A stretch of DNA of 64,000 bases from Scilla litardierei (GCA_030789695.1 CM061136.1:131416648-131480647); one strand, 5' to 3'. Shown: positions 33,117 to 42,807, counted from the first letter of the stretch. A program made the numbers and translations. Notes: generated by a model not told the origin, from the sequence alone.

Positions 33117-34790
33117 ATGGCGTCAACATCCTTTCACTCTGAAGGACTGAATACCATGCGACAACCACTGTTCAATGGAACCAACTACGCTAGCTGGAAG
33201 ATCCGAATGAAGACTCATCTAGAGTCATTAGACATTGAAGCTTGGACCATTACTAAAGTCCCGTACATCGCACCTACAGACGTTGAGTTTGGAAAATGGT
33301 CTGTCGACGACAAGAAGAGAGCTAATCTCAATGCAAAAGCAATGAATGCACTATTTTGCGCCGTTACAGGAAATGAGTTCAATCGAGTCTCCCAATGTGA
33401 GACAGCACACCAAATATGGCATACTCTTCAGGTAAGTCATGAAGGAACTGAAAAGGTAAAAGAATCCCGCATAAATGTTTTACATTCTAAATTCGAATCC
33501 TTTAAAATGGAAGAAGGAGAGAGTATCACCGATGTGAATACTCGTTTTACTAATATTACAAATGAGCTCGCAGGATTAGGAAAGAAACTTTCCAAATATG
33601 AGCAGGTAATGAAGATACTAAGATCCCTCTGGCCCGAATGGAAGGAAAAGACAACCGCCATCCGAGAAGCTCATAATGTGAAAGACCTCACCATTGAAGA
33701 ACTAATGGGAAATCTCATGGCATATGAGATTGAGCTTGAAGAAGACAAGAAGATCGAAGAAAAACCAAAGAAGAAGAACCTCGCGTTCAAAGCCCAAGAG
33801 GAAGATTCTGATTACACGGACAAAGAAGATCATATCGCGTTCATCTCAAAGAACTTTAAAGAGTTCATCACAAGTAAGTATGGAAAACGATCTTTTAGAC
33901 CCACTAACGGTATTATTTGTTTTGGTTGCAACAAACCAGGACATGTCAAGAGAGACTGTCCATTGGAGAGAAACAATCGTGATTCCAGAGATCGTGAGAA
34001 GAACAAAGACAATAATGAAAAGCGAAACAACGGAAGAAACAAATTCCGACGACCAAAGAAGGAAGCTTACGCAGCATTCGATCAGAGCGACGATTCCTCA
34101 TCCGATGAATCCTCAGAGGAAGATAATGATGAAAGAAGAGAAACATCGCACATGTGCTTCATGGCATCCACATCCTCCAAGGTAAGCACGCATCATGATT
34201 CATCTAGCGACAATGATTCGTCATCAAGTGATGATGAAGACATGGATTATAGGGGAGCATATAAGGAGCTATGCAAAATGCATGAAAAGCTCATAAGGGA
34301 ACATAGAAGAACACTTAGAAATATTAAAAAGGATACTAAAGAAAAAGAGGAAATCATTAAAGAATATAGTCTTCTTAAAGAAAAGAATGATCTTTTGCAA
34401 AAAGATATTTCTTTAGTAAATGAAAAGGTTGAGAATCTGAATAATCTTCTCGTATCTGTCAAAGATAAATACAACGCTACGATGAAAATTATTGAGAATT
34501 TCAACAAAGGAAAAGGGAAGCTAGACAGTCTAATAGATAATAAAAAAGCCTCATCTAGCAAAACCGGACTCGGTTATGATTCACGTCATACCAAGAAACG
34601 GGTTAAGCATACTAGGATGCATCATTCTAACAATAATGTTTTGAGCACCTGGATACCAAAGAAACTATCTGATCAACGAAGGAAAAGGTACGCTATTGAC
34701 TTTGTTCAGCAAGTTCATTTAAACAAAAATTACAAATATATTGTTCATGAGGGAACTAAACCATACTGGGTTTGGCTTCCTAAAGACTAA
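33117..34790 (+). CDS. B gag protein
   Basis: This is an intact 557-residue frame; the ATG at 33117 (MASTSFHSEG) is the first after the PBS. The N-terminal half is a UBN2-type copia gag (PLFNGTNYASWKIRMKTHL, AHQIWHTLQ, ELMGNLMAYEI). A CX2CX4HX4C knuckle is at about residues 268-281 (CFGCNKPGHVKRDC). Ser/Asp/Glu-rich acidic blocks follow, then a long coiled coil at about residues 390-480, and a basic tail ending WVWLPKD-stop. The domain order matches A1 and A2 gag. It should form the virus-like particle and bind RNA. The element encodes no pol, so particles would depend on another element. Its reading frame is undamaged, unlike the gags of A1 and A2. Confidence 0.85.
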   Translation: MASTSFHSEGLNTMRQPLFNGTNYASWKIRMKTHLESLDIEAWTITKVPYIAPTDVEFGKWSVDDKKRANLNAKAMNALFCAVTGNEFNRVSQCETAHQIWHTLQVSHEGTEKVKESRINVLHSKFESFKMEEGESITDVNTRFTNITNELAGLGKKLSKYEQVMKILRSLWPEWKEKTTAIREAHNVKDLTIEELMGNLMAYEIELEEDKKIEEKPKKKNLAFKAQEEDSDYTDKEDHIAFISKNFKEFITSKYGKRSFRPTNGIICFGCNKPGHVKRDCPLERNNRDSRDREKNKDNNEKRNNGRNKFRRPKKEAYAAFDQSDDSSSDESSEEDNDERRETSHMCFMASTSSKVSTHHDSSSDNDSSSSDDEDMDYRGAYKELCKMHEKLIREHRRTLRNIKKDTKEKEEIIKEYSLLKEKNDLLQKDISLVNEKVENLNNLLVSVKDKYNATMKIIENFNKGKGKLDSLIDNKKASSSKTGLGYDSRHTKKRVKHTRMHHSNNNVLSTWIPKKLSDQRRKRYAIDFVQQVHLNKNYKYIVHEGTKPYWVWLPKD

Positions 34791-35511
34791 CCTCTCAGAC
34801 TCAAAAAAAGGAGTACCATAAACGTTTTATTTTTCAGGTACTCCAAAGAAATGAAAGGAAGAAAACAAGGTCAAACACTTTGTAAAAGAATCAACATCAA
34901 CAATTTTCTTGCGCAACTCAATTTTTTTATTATATATATATGATTAAAATTGATTGAATAAAAGTTTTTTTATCTTACTTTGATCTTATGTATATGTGTT
35001 ATACTCCTAAAAACATTTTGTGTTCAGAAATCGCACTCGACCTTGATCAAAAAACCCCTCGGGATGAGAAAACGACTCAACCCAGTAGGGAGTCGACTAC
35101 CTCCATGAGGGAGTCGACTACCAGAGTATATGCGAAAATCTGGGTTCATTTTTGACTATCTCCTAATGGGTTCTATTGAGTAATTGGGTTCATATCCTCA
35201 AGGTAACTTATACCCAATAAACTAAAACTTCATCCTAACCCTTCATCTCTTGATCCTAAGGCCTTCATTCCTCTCCATCTTTCATCCAAAGATTAAAACC
35301 CCCAAGAGAAAACCCTAGGTAGCCGACTACCCCATTTGTTCCCCCTCTCTTAGAACTCTCTTGGTGCTTGGTTCATTTGAAGCTCCTTCAAACTTCATCT
35401 CTTCCAAACTTCACCCAAGGTAAAATTTTTTTTTACTTCATGCTCTTTATTTCATTACTTCTTTTTTCTTGCCTATCTAGCATTGTAAAATACTGTTTTT
35501 ACTCTTTCTAG
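34791..35511 (+). promoter_or_regulatory. Promoter-like spacer of B with motif pair, TATA, telobox and 92-base intron
   Basis: Two copies of the LTR motif GGGAGTCGACTACC (35088-35101, 35109-35122) are followed at once by GTATATG (about 35126). AAACCCTAGG (35310-35319) and a degenerate third motif (TAGCCGACTACC, about 35320-35331) follow. A probable 92-base intron (35420-35511) reads AAG|GTAAAA ... TTTTTACTCTTTCTAG|ATG and ends exactly at the ORF start. Motifs and splice signals are seen; use as a promoter is inferred. Confidence 0.55.
35420..35511 (+). other. Probable 5'-UTR intron abutting the B post-pol ORF
   Basis: Strong donor AAG|GTAAAA, a T-rich interior and acceptor TTTCTAG directly before ATG. 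It has the same length as the intron proposed before the Athila ORF, which may be chance. Confidence 0.5.
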
Positions 35512-36679
35512 ATGTCTATCAAAGGAATTTTCACCAAGAAGAGAAAAACATCCTCTGAAATTGATTCTGAAAAAGAAACCATTCTACCCTATCTCTTCAG
35601 AACAAACTACTTATGAACAATTCGTTAAGGTCACTAGGAAACCCATTTTGCATGAACGTTTTGTTAAGCTTAATGATGTTATAAATTATGGCATTGATAG
35701 CTTGCTTGATTTCCAAATCTTGGCCAACCTATTCTCATCTGAAAATACTTATCTTTGCTACCCCAGGCTTGTGCACTTGTTCTATGCCAACATGGACTAC
35801 GATCTTGCTAAAAGCCATTTCATAACCAAAGTCCTTGACACCAAGCTTGCCATTACTGTCAAATCTCTAGGAGAAGCCCTAGGAATCCCATATTCCGGCA
35901 TGCTTCTTGATAAAATTGAAATGACTGAAGGAAATATTTTAGAGAGAATGTATTTGCCAGGACGGCATTTTCAGACTAAACTGCCATGTAGTGATCTTCG
36001 CTATCCGGCAAGAATTTTGGCAAATATATTATCCTATAATATCACTAAAAAATCTGGAAGTCATTCGATCTTATCAGAAAAACAAGCCAAATGCATCTAT
36101 GCTATACTAGGTAACATTCGCATTAATTGGGCCAAAGTTATCATGGATTCTATACTTGCTTCAGCTTCTTCAAATAAACCCTCTTCCACTTTAGCTCATG
36201 GGCACTATCTCACTATATTGTTTATTAGCTATAATGTGCCTTTGGATCATGAAACCTCTATTCTAGAACCGGCTCGAGTTTTTGATGTTCATGCACTTGG
36301 GAGAATGAATCTTCACCATGACCTTGATGAGAACATCCCTGAAGAAAAACTTGCAGCTGAAGGAGGATCCTCATCCTCTAGGAAAGGTAAGAAAATTGTG
36401 GTTTCAGATTCTGAAGAAGAAGAAGAAAGAGAAGAAGAAAAAGGAAGCGAAGAAGAAGAAGAAGAAGAAACACCGGCATATATTCTTGAACTTCAAGAAA
36501 TGCTTCTAAAGAAGATTGGAAAATTGAAGATCTCACAAGAGAAAGGATTTGAATTTCTCAATCAAAAGGTGGACGACCTCAAGGAGATCATCGTGAAAAG
36601 CAACAAGATGATTGATGAAACGCTTGTTATGATCCTTGAAGAGATCAAGGAACTGAAGAAGAACAACAGTCATCCTTAG
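35512..36679 (+). pseudogene. B post-pol ORF (plant transposon-protein-like), one frameshift
   Basis: The ATG at 35512 opens MSIKGIFTKKRKTSSEIDSE, with the basic cluster TKKRK, but this frame stops at about 35614. A single-base shift near 35580 leads into the long frame that runs to 36679. The core shares landmarks with the A1 ORF: LVHLFYANMD, LDTKLAITVKSLGEALGI, CIYAILGNIRINWAKVIMD, HGHYLTILF and YNVPL. After it come an acidic block (SDSEEEEEREEEKGSEEEE) and a C-terminal coiled coil. It resembles the 'putative plant transposon protein' family. The function is unknown. Its retention in an element that has lost pol suggests it matters to the element. The frameshift could also be an assembly error. 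Confidence 0.65.
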
Positions 36680-37098
36680 CTTCATGAACTTAGCTTCATA
36701 AACAATGGTTCTCTTTCATAAACAATGATTCTAAAAAAAACTATGTCCTTAAAACTTATGGTTTGTAATAACTTTTATCGTGTGATGCTAGCTATTATGA
36801 ACTTATCTACTATGCAATACTTAGTTGTTCCTATGAACTAACATCTCTCTTGCAGGCATATGAAATTGAATTCCTCTCCTAATTATTTTATGTAAAAATT
36901 ATTTTTTGTTTTTGTTGATGACAAGGGGGAGAAAAATATATGAAATGCAAAAATGAAATTATATGAATTGTATTGCTAACAGCTTCGATGCAGGGGGAGA
37001 ACCGTATCAAAGCAGGGTGAGTAAGTACACTTTCATGAATCTCATTTTTTTTCTTACTTCATTTTTCATTTGGGTGTCATCATCAAAAATGGGGAGAG
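36680..37098 (+). promoter_or_regulatory. 3' noncoding region and PPTs of B
   Basis: G-rich purine tracts occur at about 36925 (GACAAGGGGGAGAAAAA), about 36992 (GCAGGGGGAGAA) and 37088-37098 (AATGGGGAGAG), the last directly before the LTR. The first has the TTGATGACAAGGGGGAGA form typical of SIRE elements. No ORF is present. Confidence 0.65.
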
Positions 37099-38436
37099 TG
37101 ATGAAAATTGAATTCCACCCCAAGTGATTTTGATGATGAACACACCAAATGAAAGCTTAAGTATACTAACTACACTACACTTAAGTGTGCAGAATATGCG
37201 AAGCTTTACTCATACTCAAAGAAGCACACTTCTACGCTCAAAGACAAAGGACGAACATAGCTAAACTCAAGTGATGAAGTTCAAGCCCAAACAGAACAAG
37301 AAGCTCAAGTGAAGCTCGCATCCACTTCATCAAATTGATCAAGCTTCCGAAGACTTGTCCTAAGTCTTTAGTGAGTGTGTCGTGTCTCTTTAGGGTATTT
37401 GTCAAAGCCAAATCATATAGACAAAACACACGCACACAAACAATTTGAAAATGTTTTTAAAAATCTTTTTTAAATGTCTTCAAAATATTTTAAGAGCTTT
37501 CTCTAGTCATCCTATAACTTCCGTAGTGAAACTCCACACACCCTGGAGTTAACTATCTGTCTGACTAGAAGTGTTGCAGGAAAAACTCCTCTGGGAGTCG
37601 ACTACCAACAGTAGGGAGTCGACTACCAGACAGAGATCAAGAATTCCTGAAATTCTCTGGGAGTCGACTACCTACTTGAGGGAGTCGACTACCAGCTGTA
37701 AAAATTCTGACGTTTTTGAATTTGAATTTTGAAATTCGTTGAGCAATTTACTCCGTGATTTTTGGGACAAAAGTCAAAGAAAATTTGAATTTCAAATCCC
37801 AGAATTTTCCCTATAAATAAGAGCTAATTTCATTTGAGAAATACAACAACAATTATTGAAAATCAAATCTCTTGTGCAAACGCTCTTCGATTCAAAGCTC
37901 TCATTCTTTCTAGCCAATTTGATTTTATTTGTGATCTTGCAATATTTTATTATCAACTTCTTTTAAGATCATATTCTTGTTTTTATTGGCTAAAACGTTT
38001 TTCAAAATCCTTATTACTATTTTCTTTATTTTATTTAAAGGATTCTTTGAAAAAGCTATAAATCTAGATCACAAAGAATTTATCTTGTATCTTTGTGTGA
38101 TCTAGACTTTTATTCTATCAAGCCACTGCACAAATTTGTCTATCTTTGATTGGCTATAGAATCGGGTGTAAAAACCAATCTCCATCAATTTATTGTGGTG
38201 TATTGGATAAAATTTCATTGTGTTGGTTGTTGGAACACTAGACAAGTCTAGGTGTTGCCAGTCGGAAATCCTGGTTGAGACTAGGTCGTTGGAAATCCTA
38301 ACGAGTGAAGTTAGGTAATTGTATTTGCCAAGGCAGATAGTGGGAAATCTCGTACCGGATTGGTCGGGGACTGGACGTACCCAAGTTGTGGGGAACCAGG
38401 ATAAAAATCCGTGTGTTTGTGATTGATTATCTGTGC
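37099..38436 (+). repeat. 3' LTR of B, truncated by the gap
   Basis: Begins TGATGAAAATTG and matches 31426 onward until the N run. It has one extra 21-base unit containing GGGAGTCGACTACC near 37606. About 345 bases of LTR are missing. Confidence 0.85.
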
Positions 38437-38936
38437 NNNNNNNNNNNNNNNNNNNNNNNNNNNNNNNNNNNNNNNNNNNNNNNNNNNNNNNNNNNNNNNN
38501 NNNNNNNNNNNNNNNNNNNNNNNNNNNNNNNNNNNNNNNNNNNNNNNNNNNNNNNNNNNNNNNNNNNNNNNNNNNNNNNNNNNNNNNNNNNNNNNNNNNN
38601 NNNNNNNNNNNNNNNNNNNNNNNNNNNNNNNNNNNNNNNNNNNNNNNNNNNNNNNNNNNNNNNNNNNNNNNNNNNNNNNNNNNNNNNNNNNNNNNNNNNN
38701 NNNNNNNNNNNNNNNNNNNNNNNNNNNNNNNNNNNNNNNNNNNNNNNNNNNNNNNNNNNNNNNNNNNNNNNNNNNNNNNNNNNNNNNNNNNNNNNNNNNN
38801 NNNNNNNNNNNNNNNNNNNNNNNNNNNNNNNNNNNNNNNNNNNNNNNNNNNNNNNNNNNNNNNNNNNNNNNNNNNNNNNNNNNNNNNNNNNNNNNNNNNN
38901 NNNNNNNNNNNNNNNNNNNNNNNNNNNNNNNNNNNN
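38437..38936. other. Assembly gap of exactly 500 N
   Basis: The round length suggests a placeholder. At least the end of the B LTR, the start of A1 gag and the A1 5' LTR (over 2 kb in total) should lie here, so the true gap is probably larger. Confidence 0.95.
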
Positions 38937-40105
38937 AAGATACATTCCTCATTTTCTTAAATGCCTGAATAGACTTTGGGACATCTATTCTATTGAAGAG
39001 ATATAAAATATTGTACAACCATATGAATCCCTTGACAAAGTTAGGATTCCTACTAAAGGTTGTCTTTGCATCTTTATAAGAGCAAAGGACATGATTTGAG
39101 ATTATAGTTGTAAATGACTTAAATCTCTTCAGATCTCCTGAAGAGAAAACCGAAAATATCTGTTCTAGCTTGACTATCTAATATGATATGAAAGACCTAG
39201 TCAAAATAAAGATAAGTCATGGCTCACAGATTTATGAAATGTTGTTACATTAGCTTCATACACCCAGAGTGTGTTGAAGAATTTACACAAGGACCATTGT
39301 CATCCACTGAGTGCATATATAGTAGTACATTCACTGGATGTACAAAAGACCCCTTCCGTCAGCTGGAAGAAGGGGATGCTATTTTAGGTCCTGAAGTCAC
39401 TTATCTAAGTGCAATTCGTGCACTTCTTTATCTGGCTAACTGCACACATCCCGATATAGTATTTACAGTAAATCTACACTACTAGCCAGAAACAGTGCTG
39501 TGCCTACAAAGCGCCACTGGACCAGAGTTAAACATCGTCTGCGCTACCTCCAAGAATCGATTGATCTGGGCATATATTCTACGAAAGAATCATCCTCCAC
39601 ACATATTGGCTATGCAGATGCAGGTTACAGGTCTGATCCCCATAATGAGAAGTCACAAACTGGGTATGTGTTTATCTATGGTGGGACGACCATATCCTGG
39701 AAATTTGTAAAACAAACTATGACGGTGACATCACCCAATCATTTAGAAATTCTAGCCATCCATAATGCAAGCAAAGAGTGTGTTTTGCTACGCTCAGTTG
39801 TGCATCACATTCTGGTGACGACCGGATTAAAGACTGTTAATCTTGAGCCAACCACCATGTTTGAAAACAGTGTCGCATGTATAGCCCAGCTACGAGGAGG
39901 TTACATTAAAGGCAATATGACAAAGCACATCTCTCCAATGTTCTTTTGGACACATGAGCTACAAAAGAATGGCGAGATCGACGTGAAGCAAGTACAATCT
40001 AGTGAAAATCTGGTTGATATGTTCACTAAGTCTCTTCCTACATCTACTTTTCGATAATTTGTACAAAAGATTGGTATGAGGCACCTAAGAGATTTGAAGG
40101 CCTAA
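38937..40105 (+). pseudogene. C pol remnant: end of RT and RNase H
   Basis: Scrambled RT sequence includes IRAKG-type and SPEE fragments near 39080-39140. The catalytic YVDD position reads VNDL here, so the active site is lost. Then come PEVTYLSAIRALLYLANCTHPDIVF (39390-39470) and RNase H from 39500 (GYADAGYRSDPHNEKSQTGY, KHISPMFFWTHELQ, SSENLVDMFTKSLP). There are several frameshifts and a stop near 40058 (FR-stop) before the family's usual end, IGMRHLRDLKA, at 40105. D and E are the closest relatives in the window. Confidence 0.8.
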
Positions 40106-40323
40106 GAGCTTATACACATCATGGGGATTTAAAAGAGAAATGTACTCTTTTTCATTAGCAATGGTTTTTACCCACTGGGTTTTCCATAGCCAACGGTTTT
40201 AACGAGTCAAATCTCATTAACTCTGGATTACGAAGTATCCATCCCTAGTGATACTCACACAATACTCTGAATCTCAAAGTATTCATGAGTATGAGTTCAC
40301 ACTTATGGCTGGATAAGTGGGAG
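40106..40323 (+). other. 3' UTR and polypurine tract of C
   Basis: The conserved copia module TGTACTCTTTTTC ... CCCACTGGGTTTTCC ... GGTTTTAACGAG ends in GATAAGTGGGAG just before the LTR. The same module follows pol in D and E. Confidence 0.75.
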
Positions 40324-40498
40324 TGTTAAGAATGGCGTTATGTAGGCCCATTATAAGCCCATGTAGGGCATATCCTATCATGTAGTAGATTAGGAGTTTG
40401 TATCCTACATAAACATTGTATCCCACCATTGTATGAACTCTTTCCCGTTCCCCTATAAATAAAGGCATGTGGTCCTCGCCAGAAAGCACTTCACAACA
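40324..40498 (+). repeat. 3' LTR of C
   Basis: 175 bases, TGTTAAGAATGG to CTTCACAACA, with CCCCTATAAATAAAGG near its end as a TATA box. The 5' copy is not in the window. Confidence 0.75.
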
Positions 40499-40899
40499 AA
40501 TGTTATTTAATTGGTATGTGAGCGGAGTAAATTTAAGTGACACAGAGCTAAACGATGGGTTCTCAAATCAATTCCTGCTCTTTTATTAGAAAAAATAAGC
40601 AGTAACATTGTGGAAAAAACAAAAGATCGGGTCGTTTTTGGTTAAAGTCCAAGCCGGGTCCACTGCCCGTGAATGGGCCCTTACATCATGTAAAGTTGGT
40701 TTTCTTTTTTTACTAATTTTTTTGCCTTTTCGTTTCCCCCCGCTTTTTATGTTTTTGGCGGCAGGCACCGGTGGAGCAACCTGACCTGTCAGCCAGTCAT
40801 GAAATTGAAAACTTTCATGTTCGACCCCAATCCTTTTACCCATGAATAAGCATGAACAAGATTCACTAACAACATTCATTTTAGTACAAATTTCTAAAA
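40499..40899. other. Intergenic, nothing recognised
   Basis: AT-rich sequence after element C. A 97-residue minus-strand frame (40879-40586) has no recognisable motif. No transposon end is supported. Confidence 0.5.
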
Positions 40900-41235
40900 T
40901 GGGTTAAAAATTAAAAATGATTTTAAACCCCGATCAAATTTAAATTTAATTATAAAAATCGATCAACTTCTCATCATGTTAGATTTTGTGCGTATATTCG
41001 GGCTGAAAAATAATCGAATTTGCTAACCCCGGTCAAATTGTGTACCCTCGAGTAACCAGGATTGCCATTCCCACCCATTTCACTGAATAGCTATTAAGAA
41101 ATCCTAAAAACGGCCGGGGTTGCCAACTCTGGCTATTTTATAATCTTCTACTTAACCGACGTGACGAGAAGCTGGTCGATTTTTGTAATTAAATTTAAAT
41201 TTGGTTTATTTTTAAAATTATTTCGAATTTTTAGA
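40900..41235. mobile_element. Foldback/MITE-like inverted repeat
   Basis: Two arms of at least 55 bases (about 40921-40975 and 41161-41215) are near-perfect inverted copies around AAATTTAAATTTAATTA and ATCGATCAACTTCTC. Weaker similarity extends inward to CCCCGGTC/CCGGGGTTG. There is no coding potential. Target duplications were not defined. Confidence 0.6.
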
Positions 41236-41487
41236 GCAATTTGAAAAAAATTCTTTCATCCTAAAACAATATAACAACAATACAATCAAGATTAAAGATG
41301 AGCAACTATGTGAAAGATATATTAATATTAATTCTTATAACTTCAAGATTTATTTTCGTTTCACTATAATACATTATACAATTGAGGGATGTTTTGAATA
41401 TGGTTGCTAATTGAGACAAAAGGGTGGGTAGAAAGATGGATGTGATTGAATCTTGAGAAATCAATGGGTAGGATGAAAGTATGTGAA
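41236..41487. other. AT-rich intergenic, nothing recognised
   Basis: Low-complexity AT-rich sequence between the foldback and the minisatellite. No gene or element end is seen. Confidence 0.5.
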
Positions 41488-41691
41488 AAATTTGGAGGAA
41501 ACACCCTAAATTTTTGGGAGGAATTAAATCTAAAGAGAACTAAATTTTAGAGGGAACATCCTAAAATTTTGGGAGGAATTAAATCTAGAGGGAACTAAAT
41601 TTTGGGGGAATTAAAATTTTAAATTTTGGGTGGAACTAATTCTATGAGAACTAAATTTAGAGAGAACTAAATTTTTGGAGAAACTAACTTT
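41488..41691. repeat. Degenerate minisatellite, left part
   Basis: Units built on GAACTAAATTTTGGGAGGAATTAA recur with drift. The two clearest units are about 55 bases long. The array resumes at 55645 after element D. Confidence 0.7.
41687..41691. repeat. Target-site duplication of D (left)
   Basis: ACTTT, repeated at 55645-55649. Confidence 0.85.
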
Positions 41692-41837
41692 TGTTGTGAA
41701 TGGATAATACCGAGTTGGTTGGGATCACGGCTTATCTTATAGATAAGACCGTATCTATTGTATCTTATCTATGTATGCTCCTATAATGCTATAAATAAAG
41801 AGCTAGGGGTTCCTCCACCAGATGATGATTCATAACA
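41692..41837 (+). repeat. 5' LTR of D
   Basis: TGTTGTGAATGG to CATAACA, with TATAAATAAAG near 41791 as a TATA box. CGTTATCAGCACGAGA follows directly as the probable PBS region. Confidence 0.9.
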
Positions 41838-42003
41838 CGTTATCAGCACGAGACTTTAAATAAAATTTCCATACAAAATCGATCGTTGCAAAAGCAAAGG
41901 AAGGCGGGAGATCCACACGTGCGGTGTCATCTACATCAAACGAGCATTGTCATCCGCGTAGGCTTCGTTCAACCGTCGCTATATTGGGAGGACGGATATA
42001 GAG
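41838..42003 (+). other. D leader, putative exon 1
   Basis: Starts with the PBS-type TTATCAGCACGAG and ends ACGGATATAGAG at a donor-like GT. Blocks are shared with E (AGATCCAC, TAGGCTT/TAGGTTT, GGATATAGAG), so the end of this block is conserved between two elements. Confidence 0.5.
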
Positions 42004-42282
42004 GTATTCCTCGCTAAAAATGTCATTTTTATCATACATATGATAGTTTTATCCATAGATCTCGCAAGTTCGAAGTGGAAATAGGGCTTTTCTCCTAAAG
42101 CGACGATTTTATCGACTAAAAATCATGTTTTTACATGCTTTCAATATGTAATTTATAATAAAAATTGTTATATCCCCTCTCGACATCGCCAGCTGCCTTG
42201 CCGACGGCCGCCGATTTTTTTCGTCGCCCTGAAGGCACCAGAAATCAAACCCCCCTCACGCTCGAAGCAATTGAGTGGGGCT

Positions 42283-42600
42283 GCTTCGTTACCCCACCGC
42301 TACGATGGGGGCACTGTCCTGCACCCCTTGCTACGACAGGGGGCTGCTTCGGTCCCCTATCCCCGCTACGGCGGGGGCACTGTCCTGCACCCCCCGCTAT
42401 AGGGGGCTGCTTCGTTCCCGCACCCCCCGCTACGACGGGGGCACTGCCCTGCACCCCCTGCTCTGGCAGGGGGCTGCTCCTAAATCAACCCATTGCTACG
42501 GTAAAGGGGGGGTGCCGACCTGAATAACCCCCCCACCTCGCTGCGGTTGGGGGGTGTTTCCCCCCGCCTCGCTGCGGTTGGGGGCCGCCCCAACATCGAC
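42283..42600. repeat. GC-rich tandem repeats in the D leader
   Basis: Units of about 30-45 bases around GCTACGACGGGGGCACTG and CCTGCACCCC recur with variation. Many contain short inverted repeats such as CCCCGCTACGGCGGGG. Confidence 0.75.
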
Positions 42601-42807
42601 GAGACTTCCCCGCTGAAGGAAATCAAGGGGGCGGTGTCGACATAACCTAGCCATCGCCCCCTCCCCTCATGGTACTTGGGCCGGTAGCCCAAACGAAAAA
42701 ACATACGACCTAAGAACTGAGGGCCTGAAGCCCGCATCCAAGATGCAAACCAGGCCTGTAGGCCTCAAGTCTCTCTACAAAAAATGGGGGTGGGGGCAAT
42801 AATGGAC

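Larger units (their letters stand above)
31426..38436 (+). mobile_element. SIRE-like non-autonomous copia element B (gag plus post-pol ORF, no pol), 3' end in gap
   Basis: 5' LTR 31426-33087, PBS 33090-33101, gag 33117-34790, promoter-like spacer, post-pol ORF 35512-36679, PPTs and 3' LTR from 37099 into the N gap. Only about 720 bases separate gag from the post-pol ORF, and no protease, integrase or reverse transcriptase remains. The left flank is AAGCA within A1 gag. The matching duplication is not visible because the right end is in the gap. LTR divergence over the shared 1.34 kb is about 0.9% plus one 21-base repeat-unit indel, by eye. Confidence 0.85.
38937..40498 (+). mobile_element. 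3' part of copia element C
   Basis: A reverse-transcriptase remnant, RNase H, conserved 3' UTR, PPT and 3' LTR of an element related to D and E. The 5' side is in the gap. The following flank starts AATGT; the other duplication copy is not visible. Confidence 0.8.

Noticed and set aside
38311..39018. ORFs spanning the N run
   Set aside because: They exist only because N codons are read through.
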